A stretch of 64,000 nucleotides of DNA from assembly GCF_004210375.1 (NCBI RefSeq), contig NW_027467782.1, positions 26,081,276 through 26,145,275 on the forward strand, read 5' to 3'. The notes under the pieces are model-generated. The model was not told the origin of the DNA. It saw only the letters and a list, made by a program, of their open reading frames with translations, and searched no databases. This document shows, piece by piece, positions 36,438 to 46,904 of the stretch. Positions within the stretch are counted from its first letter, which is position 1. Each line of letters begins with the position of its first letter. The position numbers and the translations under genes were made by a program. Source of the stretch: Tachypleus tridentatus. Lineage: Eukaryota > Arthropoda > Merostomata > Xiphosura > Limulidae.

Positions 36438-37232
36438 CCGTGTTTACTCGCTTATAAGACGGGGATTTTTCCTCGAGATTTCGGCTCAAATGGGGGGCCT
36501 GTCTTATGGCAGGTCTACAGACATAGAAAATAAATTTAGTTCACTCAGTTTATCAGATCGTTCCTCAAATGCGAATTTCAATTCCATAGATGGGAGTGAG
36601 GATGATGAACTTTTCAGTGAGTTTATCGGCGGCAGAGATAAGAGCAGGAGGAGAACACAGAGGAATGTGACCTACGATGATGGATTGTCCGAGGAGCAGT
36701 TTTATGAACTGTTTGGAGATAGCGACAACGTAATAATTTGAAGGCTTTTGAATTTCATAACTTGCATACTGATTTGCTGTGTTCTATTAAAGTGCAGTTT
36801 GCTTAAACTCTTTTAATACTTTGAAGAAATGTGGTTTAAAGTTAGCATAAGCGCATACTTTGATACTGAAATATGTTGTGATAAGTTTTGTGCGTTAGAT
36901 TGTTCTTTGTTATGTGTTTTAAATATGAATATTTATCATACAGTAAATAAAATAGTTGATGAAATTCCATTAAGCGCTTGAACACGAGTTTGATTTATTC
37001 ATTTATTTTCACTTTTCTATCTCTTCTATTTTTCTCCTTCTAATCTGAAATCGAAATATCGTATCTGAAACCCAAAATTAGGTTTCTATTAATTTCCATT
37101 TTTTTCACTTTTCTCTCGTTACCTGCTTTCCTTCCTTCGTCTTATAAAAGAGTCTAAACAGAATATTGACAATCTCTCAGGTGAAGTTGGGACCCGTCTT
37201 ATGTTTAATAATCTTATAAACTAATAAAACGG
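36438..37232 (+). mobile_element. pogo/Tigger-like DNA element, internally deleted
   Basis: It starts CCGTGTTTACTCGCTTATAA and ends, inverted, with CCGTTTTATTAGTTTATAAG, flanked by TA on both sides (36436-36437 and 37233-37234) as expected for the Tc1/mariner/pogo superfamily. An open frame at 36490-36741 (83 codons) reads MGGLSYGRSTD at the start, then IDGSEDDELFSEFIGG, GLSEEQFYELFGD and a stop. The DGSEDD segment resembles the acidic C-terminus of pogo/Tigger transposases, so most of the transposase (the DNA-binding and DDD domains) is deleted. The open frame is noticeably less AT-rich than its surroundings. Confidence 0.7.
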
Positions 37233-37239
37233 TAAGCAG

Positions 37240-37551
37240 TAGGAGTCACTGTACATTATTGGCTTAGTGTATGAGATATAATTACTGTAGCAGTAAGTGT
37301 ATGAAACCACGTTACACTGTATTCACTGTGTTTGCACAAATGATTGACACACAAGAACACCAAGAAGTAATGATTTATTGTTAAAGAAAATACACTTTGA
37401 TTACACAGATGTGAAAAAACTAAACACTTAAGAGAAATTGTTTGATTGCTCTATATATTTAACATGCAATTTTAGAGTTTTCTTCATAAATGCCTACTTT
37501 TATTTAATTTTAACTAACATGGCACAACATGTATAAGTTTTTATCTTGTAG
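37240..37551. other. Dynein intron, no feature recognised
   Basis: Nothing supported here besides the acceptor tract TTTTTATCTTGTAG before 37552. Confidence 0.5.
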
Positions 37552-37630
37552 GATTTGTGATGAGTACAAACACATTGTAGATAAAGCTTTAACCATTCCA
37601 AAAAGCACTCAGGAGTTGATGAACTCTAAG
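37552..37630 (+). CDS. Axonemal dynein heavy chain exon (RICDEY segment)
   Basis: A 79-bp exon with acceptor TTTTTATCTTGTAG and donor GTAAAA. It enters in phase 2, exactly completing the arginine codon begun at the end of the 34624-34835 exon, and leaves in phase 0. It reads ICDEYKHIVDKAL, then IPKSTQELMNSK, matching the dynein R-(I/L)-C-D-E-(F/Y)-x-x-I-x-x-K-A-L-x-x-P-x-x-T-x-E-(L/M)-M segment. The phase agreement supports direct splicing between the two. Confidence 0.82.
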
Positions 37631-38517
37631 GTAAAAAATGAAAATAATATTGACATTTATTACGTATGTTACATATTATAATTTATCTATTAGTCTACAA
37701 CTAATTACGTCACATACATTACATATTACGATTTCAAATAACTAGACATTTTAATTTTAATTTACAAGATAATTAAATGTCACTATGTATTAAATTTACA
37801 ATATTTGCCAACAGGATTAATACACACAAGTTTCTTAACACAAACCAATTTTGATATACAAAAAAACAATACAATTTATAATAACAGTTATTAAAAAATA
37901 ATTATGAGAAATAATTATTTATATACTAAAATTTTACAAACTCACAAACAATATTCAGTCTTCTTTCTAGTCTGGAACTAGATATTTCATTAATAGTCCA
38001 GGCCCACAACGAATAAATTAGTTTTATGTTGATACACATGCATTTCATTTGACAGGAATGCTAGCTAACTCTATTTGTGGTTAAAGTAAACTGCAAAAAA
38101 TTAATTTTTTTTTGTTACATAGTTAATGGTCATTCTCAATTTTTTTTAAGTACAGATATAATCATATACATGTGTATGTGTGTGTATTGTTTTCTTAAAG
38201 AAAAATACACATAAAGATAGATATATACATGAAAAAAATCCAAAAAGGACTATGTTTGAAATGATAGTGTAATAGAAACATGTTATACTAAGGAGTAATG
38301 TTTACTGTGTTTTTAGAAAAACTTAAAGGTAATGTTTCATAAATATAAAAAAATGTTTGATAAAATATTTTTATCAAATTAATTATATTCTAATGATTTT
38401 TTCTTTGTTAAATATTACTTTTATTTTATGATAAACACTATATATACCTTTATATTTCATATACTATATATTTCAAATTGTGAAGTATTTTCACTTTTTT
38501 ATTTTTCATTTTTACAG
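37631..38517. other. Dynein intron where several exons would be expected
   Basis: Only AT-rich sequence is seen. In dynein heavy chains a few hundred residues of stem lie between the T-x-E-x-M segment (previous exon) and the EW-x-x-K-L linker segment (next exon). I find no trace of them, and the phases of the two flanking exons do not fit each other (0 out, 2 in). Confidence 0.55.
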
Positions 38518-38649
38518 AGAGTGGGAACACAAGTTGTTGATGTTAGGAGAGATAATTGATGAGTGGTTAAAAGTTCAAGCTACATGGCTATATTTAGAGC
38601 CAGTCTTTAGTTCCCCTGATATTATGGCTCAAATGCCAGAGAAGGGAAG
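38518..38649 (+). CDS. Axonemal dynein heavy chain, linker exon
   Basis: A 132-bp exon with acceptor TTTCATTTTTACAG and donor GTATGC, phase 2 in and phase 2 out. It reads [20 protein letters not shown], then [20 protein letters not shown] and EKG. This is one of the most conserved parts of the dynein linker (DHC_N2): W-L-x-x-Q-x-x-W-x-Y-L-E-P-I-F-S-S-x-D-I-x-x-Q-(M/L)-P. The linker is the mechanical element that swings over the AAA ring. The close match to the DNAH1/3/7/12 group marks this as an inner-arm axonemal dynein. The exon is fully open. Confidence 0.93.
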
Positions 38650-39112
38650 GTATGCACTACAACTATTTTAATATTTCCTTAATGTTTTTAGAATTTGTAT
38701 AAGTAGTATTTTATTGCTTGTGTGAAGACAATTTATATATTATTCTTTTATCTCTGACTTTTTTATTCTCTTTATATACATATTTATATATATAGCTTAG
38801 TATTTTAAGCATCAAATATAATTATTAGTGCTTTGTGTAATTCAATTATCTTCTTATACTTATTAGTTGAAATAGAAAAATGTAGTTGTGATAAAAATAA
38901 AATGCAGTTATTAAAAACGTTTCATACAGGAAAGAAATACAAATAGAAAACATATTTTTATTTGTTTAAATCTATTGTTGCGGGTAGCACCACCTTTAAA
39001 ATAATTTTGTGGTACATTTAAACTTTAAATGTGTTCCAACATCTTAGATATAATTATTCAAACAATTATATAAAAAAAAACATCATCTTAATACTCTTAT
39101 CATACAATACAG

Positions 39113-39253
39113 ATGATTCACAACTGTAGACAAGAACTGGAGAGACACCATGAAAGCTGCTGTTTTAGACAGACATGTTCTGGCAGTTCTCCAGGTTGAA
39201 AAAATTTAGAGAAACTAAAGAAATCCAGTGAGTTGTTGGAACTGATTCAAAAG
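39113..39253 (+). pseudogene. Axonemal dynein heavy chain, next linker exon, broken
   Basis: It follows acceptor ATACAATACAG and ends at donor GTAAAA. In the phase set by the previous exon it gives R, then an in-frame TGA at 39114-39116 where dyneins have arginine (CGA to TGA would do it), then FTTVDKNWRDTMKAAVLDRH and VLAVLQVEK. After an A-run near 39201 the family sequence continues one frame over as NLEKLKKSSELLELIQK. The exon is 141 bp where 142 would keep frame. The residues match the R-R-F-x-x-V-D-x-x-W-R-x-I-M segment and the L-x-x-x-N-x-L-L-E-x-I-x-K helix. Two independent lesions in one exon argue for pseudogenization, though the A-run loss alone could be a sequencing error. Confidence 0.85.
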
Positions 39254-39254
39254 G

Positions 39255-40030
39255 TAAAATTGCAGTCCTTTTTGTTGAAACTGTTTAATATCATTGAGAA
39301 GATAACTGTAGTATACTCAATGGCAGTTTTCACCTCTGGGACGTTCCCCATCATAAATTTAAAAAAGTATCTATAAAAATATTCAAGAAAACAAAATGGT
39401 CATAAATTTTCACTACCTAACTTAAATAAAGATATATACACATATAAATCAAATAAACAAAATAGGTAATTGTTTTTTTGATTTGTTTATATTTTATAAC
39501 GTTAATATGTCCTGCTAAGCACTCAGCTGTTGTCACCTTCACTTCACCACTGATATATAATTTTTATAGAAGTCTGGCCAACTGTTAGGAATACCCCTCC
39601 TTACATCCACTTCATTGCTAACTTTTACTCCAACTTTCACACTTCACATCTGTAAGCAAATTGCTAACATAAATGCACATGCCACTCATGTGCTAGATGC
39701 CATTTGTGGACCACTCCACTTTTTCTTGTGTAATTGCTTAGTTTTAAATTATATTTTGCTTTCCACAACATTTCAGTTAATGACATAATTGTTTTGCTAT
39801 TATCAATGTGTTTTAAGTAAAGTTTTGTGTATATTTTACTTTTAAAATCAACAAAGTGGATTGCATATTTCCAAATAAGGTCAGTAAATTCACATTATTA
39901 TTGCACTTGTGTTTAATTAAACCATCATTTTCTGAATTGTATTATATTAACACTGATAAATATTTTAGATAGTTCACACTTTTCACAATAATACATTCAT
40001 TAATATAAAAAATGTCTTCTGAGACCATAC
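39255..40030. other. Intron or downstream sequence, no dynein exon found
   Basis: The next dynein segment (G-L-N-x-Y-L-E-x-K-R-x-x-F-P-R-F-F-F-L-S-N-D) was searched for by eye here and beyond the gap and not seen. Confidence 0.4.
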
Positions 40031-40034
40031 CTAC

Positions 40035-40228
40035 CTCTTCACACAGAAAGCAATCTTTCTTGTGCATCTGCCTGAGAGATTTGCATTCCACAATTCTTTA
40101 GACAACTTCAACCAACACTCACTAGATTTCTCATGATTTTCACCATTACATAATGATGTTATTATGTAATAAAAGCCCTCCACTAATATGAGCATGACAT
40201 AACCTTCCTGTGCACTGAGATTTTCCAC
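40035..40228 (-). CDS. Unrecognised coding-like segment with a donor site
   Basis: A 65-codon minus-strand frame reads MENLSAQEGYVMLILVEGFY, then GENHEKSSECWLKLSKELW and NANLSGRCTRKIAFCVKR. It has mixed, gene-like composition and ends at AG followed by GTAGGT, a good donor. I cannot name a family. It may be an exon of an unknown gene on the opposite strand or a transposon-derived piece. No partner exon was found. Confidence 0.3.
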
Positions 40229-40469
40229 TGAGATTCTTCATTAATCTTCCTTAGCACTGTGTGTATTTGATGTATTTTGTTGTATTCATAACTTACAGAG
40301 GTTTGCAATCTAATAAAGGAACTTTGTTTTCTTTAGTTTATCAAACTATGAACTTTCAAGCTCATGCAATTTTGGCATCTGCTGAGATGAGGAATAACCT
40401 TGCAATAGTCAATTTCCTAATTTGGCTACTGAAAACATGTTAAACATAAATGGCATGATAGCCATTGTG

Positions 40470-42257
40470 CATAGGGTAGTAGGTTTTATTATGCAGCCAA
40501 GAATTATTTCCCCTCATTCTGAGAAGGAATATGATGAGAAAGACAACTTTTACTGTTTGTCTCCCCCTTCTGGTTATGCTTTGAGAACATCTCTTGTCGT
40601 TGAGGAGAATTTTCAGACATCCTCATGCTATTTGGACTGTATCACTCTATCTCTCATTCCATTTTACTATATTTCCCATTCTCTACGTCACAACTCCCAA
40701 CTTAAATAATTTCGATTATTTTCCCATCTTCTGATAATGATGTTAATATTGCTTCCTTTATAGATCTACCCCATGCCAGTGATCTTTCTTGTCCTTCTTG
40801 CTTTCTAATTCCTTTATCATGGCCTACAGTTAACTGAACTTCCTCCTTCTAGAGTCATAGACCTTGAAATCTCTTTTGCCTGTTTGGGAGCAAGCCCACT
40901 GAGGTCAATTTCACTCTCCAGTGCTTAGTTCTCTTGTCTTTGCTTAATACTACTTTCTGTGTTTTATTACCTTTCCTCTCTTCACTTCATGTAAGAGACA
41001 ATTCATCGAGCCCTACTTGAATTTTCAGGCAATTCCTGTTCCCTTCTCCTTTCTGCCATAGACTGTACTACTACTCTTTCCCTGTTTACTTGGATCATTA
41101 TACTCCTCCCACTTCCTATATTTTTACCCCTTTTCCTATTTTATCCTTTTGCTCAATACTCTTCAGCCCAGTGTCAGACTTTCTGGATTCATCAATGACA
41201 ATGGAGCAGATTCAGTTGTCATGGGGGGCTGGTCTTTGTGATATGCACATCTTTGTTAACAACTATCTGCAGTTAGATGGGTCATACTTGTTAGTTTTCA
41301 TGGACTGTCCCTTCAATTCTTCTCTCAGTTAATAGCTGGTTAACTTCACTTCTCTCTCAAATTACATCTATCTTCAATATCTGGAAGTCACTGTGCCAGA
41401 TCTATTGCACAAACAAGTCATAGAGAGGGTCTTACTTTCACCTGTTTGTGGTCCCCAATAAAACTGGGGACTGGAGGCTGGTAATCTACCTTTCCACTTT
41501 CATCTGTTAGGTGGTCATCCCTCATTTTTGCATGGAAAATTTCTTTACTCTTTGTTGGTTCTTTTTCCTTGGACTTTGGATGAGCAAGAGTGGTATCTCA
41601 GATATGTTTCTTCATATTCCCAATGCTGAGTCTTAAAGATATTTCAAATTTGTTTCTTGAAATCATTCTTTCCAGTTCAGCGATCCTTTTTTCTTTTTTA
41701 GCATTGCATTGACCTCCTATGTCTTTAACAGAACAGTCAAGGTTTTTGTGTACCATCTGAAAGAACTTGCTCTATGATTTTCATTATTGCATGAATGATT
41801 GGCTTCTTCTGTCCCATTAAGAGGAGAAGTCTTACCTTCATACTTTCCTTCTGTAGGAAACTGTCTTTGAAGGATGGCTTGCCAAGACTTCTAAATTCTT
41901 TCTTATCCCATCAAATACCTTGTTTTTTCTGGGAGTATTTTTTCAACTTCTTTCTCAGCTGGGCTGAATCTTACCCTGTCTATCTGCAAATGATGGAACA
42001 TTCTCTCACTGGGATGTGAGTCTGTCCTACTCGTGTTGCCTGAGAGACTCTATTGTCTTTAGTAACTATAGCTTTCCTGAAACTGTTTATTCTACTGGGC
42101 CATGCTCATATCAACCATCTCTAAATGCCCTTGTGCAACCAGTGTAATGAATCACAGGAACCTTTGGACCTACTGTTTCTCTTCTCACAGACATTTTGAG
42201 TGGCTGTCTACCACTTCGATACCACTATAAATGTGCACCTACTTCCACCCAAATTTT
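40470..42257 (+). mobile_element. DIRS-like retroelement fossil, reverse transcriptase side
   Basis: Around 41450-41650 the plus strand contains VPNKTGDWRLVIYLSTFI, VVIPHFCMENFF and FLHIPNAES, in the order of the DIRS-type reverse transcriptase (P-K-x-x-G-x-x-R-x-V-I-D-L-x-x-L-N, then the F-x-M-E segment, then the A-Y-x-H-(I/V)-P segment). It is broken in many places and runs into the assembly gap, so its 3' end is unknown. It is in the same orientation as the DIRS-like recombinase part at 30.8-34.0 kb but is separated from it by dynein exons, so the two are separate insertions. Confidence 0.65.
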
Positions 42258-42757
42258 NNNNNNNNNNNNNNNNNNNNNNNNNNNNNNNNNNNNNNNNNNN
42301 NNNNNNNNNNNNNNNNNNNNNNNNNNNNNNNNNNNNNNNNNNNNNNNNNNNNNNNNNNNNNNNNNNNNNNNNNNNNNNNNNNNNNNNNNNNNNNNNNNNN
42401 NNNNNNNNNNNNNNNNNNNNNNNNNNNNNNNNNNNNNNNNNNNNNNNNNNNNNNNNNNNNNNNNNNNNNNNNNNNNNNNNNNNNNNNNNNNNNNNNNNNN
42501 NNNNNNNNNNNNNNNNNNNNNNNNNNNNNNNNNNNNNNNNNNNNNNNNNNNNNNNNNNNNNNNNNNNNNNNNNNNNNNNNNNNNNNNNNNNNNNNNNNNN
42601 NNNNNNNNNNNNNNNNNNNNNNNNNNNNNNNNNNNNNNNNNNNNNNNNNNNNNNNNNNNNNNNNNNNNNNNNNNNNNNNNNNNNNNNNNNNNNNNNNNNN
42701 NNNNNNNNNNNNNNNNNNNNNNNNNNNNNNNNNNNNNNNNNNNNNNNNNNNNNNNNN
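42258..42757. other. Assembly gap, 500 N
   Basis: Exactly 500 unknown bases, a round number that suggests a scaffold gap of unestimated size. Open frames reported across it are meaningless. Confidence 0.99.
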
Positions 42758-42759
42758 AA

Positions 42760-43180
42760 AGACGTTAGAACTGTAACTGATATGACTACTGGTAGGAAAT
42801 ATTGAATAATATCTTAAGTTGATCAATAACATTTTAACTAAACACATTGTTTGTGAAGAACATCGTGTAATTGTAACAGTATGTGAACAGAGTGATTTAT
42901 AAACATAAAGAAGTGTTTACTGATGGTAAAAAATAGTGAAAATATGCCTTCTGTGTCTTAAGAAGACAAACCAATGTATTCTTGAAACATGTAATATGTT
43001 CCACCATGAATAAAACACTTTTTATGCTTATAGTTAGTTGTTTGCTTATCTATTCTTTTAACCAAATTTTGTAGAATTAAGAAATTTATTGTTTCAACAA
43101 GATTTGTGAATAAGTGAATAGTGTAATCTGGAGAAAAGCTATCTATACAGTTGAGAAGGATTTTGTAAGTGAATTGTAAT
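42760..43180. other. AT-rich spacer after the gap
   Basis: No feature recognised. Confidence 0.4.
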
Positions 43181-43182
43181 GT

Positions 43183-43290
43183 ATTTTCTTATAGCAAAGC
43201 CGCATCAGGCTATCTTCACTGTCCACCAAGTAGGATCAAACTTGTGATTTTAGCGTGTAAATCTGTAAGCTCGCCTCTGTACCATTGAGA
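43183..43290 (-). mobile_element. SINE, tRNA-headed family 1, old copy
   Basis: On the minus strand it has GGTACAGAGGCGAGCTTACA, AATCACAAGTTTGATCCTAC (worn box B) and GGTGGACAGTGAAGATAGCC, then GATGCGGCTTTGCTATAAGA. It lacks clear target duplications. Confidence 0.7.
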
Positions 43291-43694
43291 GCAGAGCGAA
43301 TAATAAAAACATTCTTTCACCTTTTGGTTTGTAGACGTCATACATCAATCTAGTGATGAACTGACAATGCCATAAATAATTTTGTGTTTTCATACAAATT
43401 AACAGAGAAAGTTCAAAATATGATAATAATTACATATATATATTATGATTAAAACATAACTGGGCTGTAAGTTAATATTTAAACACATTATATTCAATTA
43501 TAAACATAAAACTGGTTCTGTGATGATATAAAAGTGTAAACATATAGTCACGTGATTTTCATGTTTATGTATGGAAATATATTTCTGACATTTAATTTAA
43601 AGTATGAAACATTTTTATTCCTTTTAGTATGTTGAGAAAAGCACATAAAACTTATTCTGTTGATTTTTCAACAGAAAAATTATGAAGACGTGTG

Positions 43695-43965
43695 AAAAAT
43701 TGAAAATATTTACCGATAGTGGTGACCATGTCTTCACTGTATCAAATACACCTACACTGCTGGAACAACGACCAGTGTTAAATTTTACCTCTTACAGTGG
43801 AGTCACCCAGGATTTAATAATGTCCCCATATAACTTAAAAAATTGAAATGTTTACAGATAGTGGTGAAAGTGTCTCTACTATATCAAATATACCGACATA
43901 GCCAGTGTTACCTTTTACATTGAGTTACTCAGGATTTAATAATGTCTCCACATATAAACAAAAAG
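43695..43965. repeat. Tandem duplication, 142-bp period
   Basis: Two copies share AAAATTGAAA, GATAGTGGTGA at 43715 and 43857, then ATATCAAATA / GTATCAAATACACC, CAGTGTTA, and CAGGATTTAATAATGTC. The second copy has lost about 20 bp. The first copy is open for about 50 codons (EKLKIFTDSGDHVFTVSNTP) but matches no family I know. Confidence 0.75.
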
Positions 43966-44423
43966 AATTAAAATATCCATTATTATGTTTAACATGGTGT
44001 TAGTAACAGTATGGTAAGTGTTTGTTACCACTTACATATTGGTTTGTTTGTATTTGTATAACTTCTATTTCCGTATGTATGTGTTTTACGATGTAATTTC
44101 GGTTAATTCCCAAATTTATTTTATATATATCAGTATCACATTTTTTTATTGGTTCACTACCAACTTATTGTCATAATGGATAATGCCTGTGGATATCCCA
44201 TTTATCAGTCAAAACCAAACAGTGATGGTAATCCAGTCAGCAGTGATGAATAATCATAAAAAATCACACACATATTATGGTAGGGTATACATTTTATATA
44301 TTTTTTGTTTTGGAAGGGTGGAGGTAGGGAGTACAATTAGTCGAAATGTTAGCCTTCTATCCATTTGCTTTCTTTATGAGGTATTTAATGGTAACTGTGT
44401 TTCCAAACGAGGTTTAGACAGTG

Positions 44424-44537
44424 TGTATTTGTCTATAGCAAAGCCACAAAAGATATCCTCTCAGCCCACCGAGGGGAATCGAACCCCTGATTTTAGCGTT
44501 GTAAATCCGGAGACATACCGCTGTACTAGCGGCGGGC
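44424..44537 (-). mobile_element. SINE, tRNA-headed family 1, young copy with 12-bp target duplication
   Basis: On the minus strand it starts GCCCGCCGCTAGTACAGCGG (box A side), has AATCAGGGGTTCGATTCCCC (box B) and GGTGGGCTGAGAGGATATCT, then GTGGCTTTGCTATAGACAAA. The direct repeat GTTTAGACAGTG flanks it exactly (44412-44423 and 44538-44549). The intact promoter boxes and perfect duplication mark it as the youngest SINE in the window. Confidence 0.95.
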
Positions 44538-44878
44538 GTTTAGACAGTGGAAGTTGAATCGTTGTTGGTGTAAACACTCAGCTTTCTACCATTACTTACT
44601 TTAATTTTTTTTTTCACGATTTTCCATGATGTTTGACTAGATTGGCATTGATTTTGATTATTTCTGAATGATGGAATATACCAAGTACATTCGGGTGGTA
44701 TTATCAATTATGACAACAATTTGAAAACCTGGACAAATAATCGTAATGAAATATTTAATTCATTATTTTTTTATACTGCTCATTTAATCGCCTATTAACA
44801 ATAAATGCAATCTATAGTATGCAAGCTATTTACACACACATATATACATGTAGTGAAACAATGCCAAAAGTCAATTTT

Positions 44879-45270
44879 CTAATCCGAGGCCAAACAAAGT
44901 CCTTTCTTTAAATGGAACTTCTGAAAAGGTTGAAAATTGTCCATAAAGAAAGAGTTAACATCTTTGTCTGAGGTCTTCACAAACTGATTCATCAAGCCCA
45001 CTTTAATTTGAAGTAAAGCTAACAGGACTTTCTTTGTGTAAACCAAACTTTCACGTTCAATGTTTTCTATCCTGCTAACCTGGGTGGCCATTACTTCTTT
45101 ATCTGGTGCTGATTTAGTACTTTGCTCGTCCCATTTCACATACACACAAAAAAGAACAACAACGCAGAAACTTTGTATAACAGTATTGTTAATCCTACAA
45201 CATTCAAAAGACTTTTAGGTCTCCACAAAGTAGCCAAACACATTTTTTTTTATATTTGACTTTATAAATA
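44879..45270 (-). mobile_element. Unnamed repetitive coding family, copy 1
   Basis: A minus-strand frame contains WDEQSTKSAPDKEVMATQVS, then KKVLLALLQIKVGLMNQFVK and FQKFHLKKGLCLASD. The same family is found at 51060-51680 (plus). Both also share upstream sequence: GGCTACTTTGTGG / GGCTATTTTGTGG, TTTTGAATGTTGT, then TGTGTATGTGAAATGGG. I recall proteins in many invertebrates with K-V-L-L-x-P-L-H-I-K-L-G-L-M-x-x-F-V-K, annotated as uncharacterized and highly repeated, which behave like a mobile element. I cannot name the superfamily. Confidence 0.6.
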
Positions 45271-45429
45271 AAGTTCGAGATTTTCGTGTGTTTCCTTCAA
45301 GTGACCAAAATGAGTAATAGTAACAAATACATATATCTTATCGTTAAGAAGAGGACACATTTGAGACCACTGTTGAAGGAATCAATAAACAATTACCATT
45401 CATTAAATTATCAAACTTCATCTCTTAAC

Positions 45430-46900
45430 ATCGATCCCTCGGTGTAGATTCCTGTACGTGGTGAGAGACCTCCCAGAGAAGGTTATTCTTTCAGTTTACC
45501 TTCTCTGGGATCTAAACATTCACACACGTGTTTGCCGTGCATGATGACCTGCAATGGGAGGAGAGGTTCCTGGTTTTGAGGGATTCAACCCTAACACACT
45601 ATTTTGGCCTTGAATTTCTGTAGATGGGCGACCTTGAATAGCCCCTTAAGGTCAATTGGCTAATCCACTTGGGCTAGGGTCAACCAAGTACTAGTGTTGG
45701 ATGTTCTCAACAGGTGTTGTGGACATGTTATCTGATACTGGTCTTTGGGTATAGTGCTCATGAAACCCTGGTGTTGCTGCAGTGTTCTTGTTTGGCATTG
45801 TAGTCCATCCCGTCGTAGAACTCCATGGCGGGGTGAGGTCAGTGAGCACCAAAATATTCTTTCTTATTATGGACCATCCAAATAAAAACTTAAATAAAAT
45901 AGTGAAGAACAGCCCACGTCTTGAAGATTTTGGGCAGCAATCTTCAACATTTGTAACACCTGTACCTCATTTTCTTGCAAATGTCTTTCTTTTTTTCATT
46001 CAGAAGGAAATAGAAGGATTTGCTGGCTCTCAAAAGTCAGTCAAAAGCTTTGCTCTGGTGACATATTGGTGGAAACATCCACATCTAAATGCAGTGAACT
46101 CCTTACACTCAAAGGCGATTGGGGATATACCTATTGAGGTTATGCCTCATCCTATTTTGAATTCATCATGAGGAGTTATTGTTGAGGATTTGATGAGCAT
46201 CCCAGGTCATAGATCCTCTTTGGTTTCTCCACCTAAGGAGTTTCTGCAGTGAGGCATATCTCAATTTGCAGAGGTGGAATTATGATGCTGACCAATGTTC
46301 TCACTTTAACATTTACATCATTATTTGCACCTGCCACCATCAAGGCAGGTTATCTTAATTGTAAGGCACGACCATACATTCCAAAACCTCTCAAATTTTT
46401 TCAGTGTCAAACGTTTGGTCACTCGAAGACATCATGCTGTGGTTCCTTAATGTGTGCTCATTGTGGTGGCAAGGGCCATGAGGTCTATGAGTGTGAAATG
46501 GACCCTCATTGCGTCAGTTGGAATGGCTCTCACCCATTCTACTTCTATTCTTGCCCTAAAGTATTGGGAGAAAAGTAGGGCAGCATTTGAAGACAATTCA
46601 ATACATTAATTAACTTTAGGCTCAAAGTTGCTGTCCATTACTTCATCCTGGACGTATGCTGCTGCACTTCGTTCCACTACTACAGTGAGAGTGCAGACAG
46701 ATCTCTCTGTGCCTCAAAGAATTGTTCTCAAACCAAATGAAAAGCTTTTTGACCTCAACCCTGAATTAACCATTAAGCAAAATAAGCACATGTTTAGCGC
46801 ACCAAGTGAAGAGGACACCACAAAGTTTTTTCCCCCAGCTACAATGCCCTTAACTCTTTCACTGCCACACTCAACTTTAGTCGATTTTTTGTAATTCTCC
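45430..46900 (+). mobile_element. RNase H-type LINE, 5' UTR and ORF1 fragment
   Basis: The 5' part has a TCCCAGAGAAGGT hairpin (45473-45512) and GGTGACCTGC-like text, then an ATG context at 45869 reading MDHPNKNLNKIVKNSPRLED. Around 46380-46560 there are CCHC zinc knuckles: FFQCQTFGHSKTSCCGS, LMCAHCGGKGHEVYECEMD and PHCVSWNGSHPFYFYSCPK. Further on, SSWTYAAALRS and RVQTDLSVPQR belong to the C-terminal end of ORF1. Three knuckles in this spacing are typical for ORF1 of I/Nimb-type LINEs, and it is probably the same family as the RNase H copies at 20.2 and 49.8 kb. Dead copy with frameshifts; ORF2 is absent. Confidence 0.78.
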
Positions 46901-46904
46901 TTAT

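Noticed and set aside
42196-42847. Long ORFs of about 180-200 codons on both strands
   Set aside because: They are made of unknown residues across the 500-N gap.
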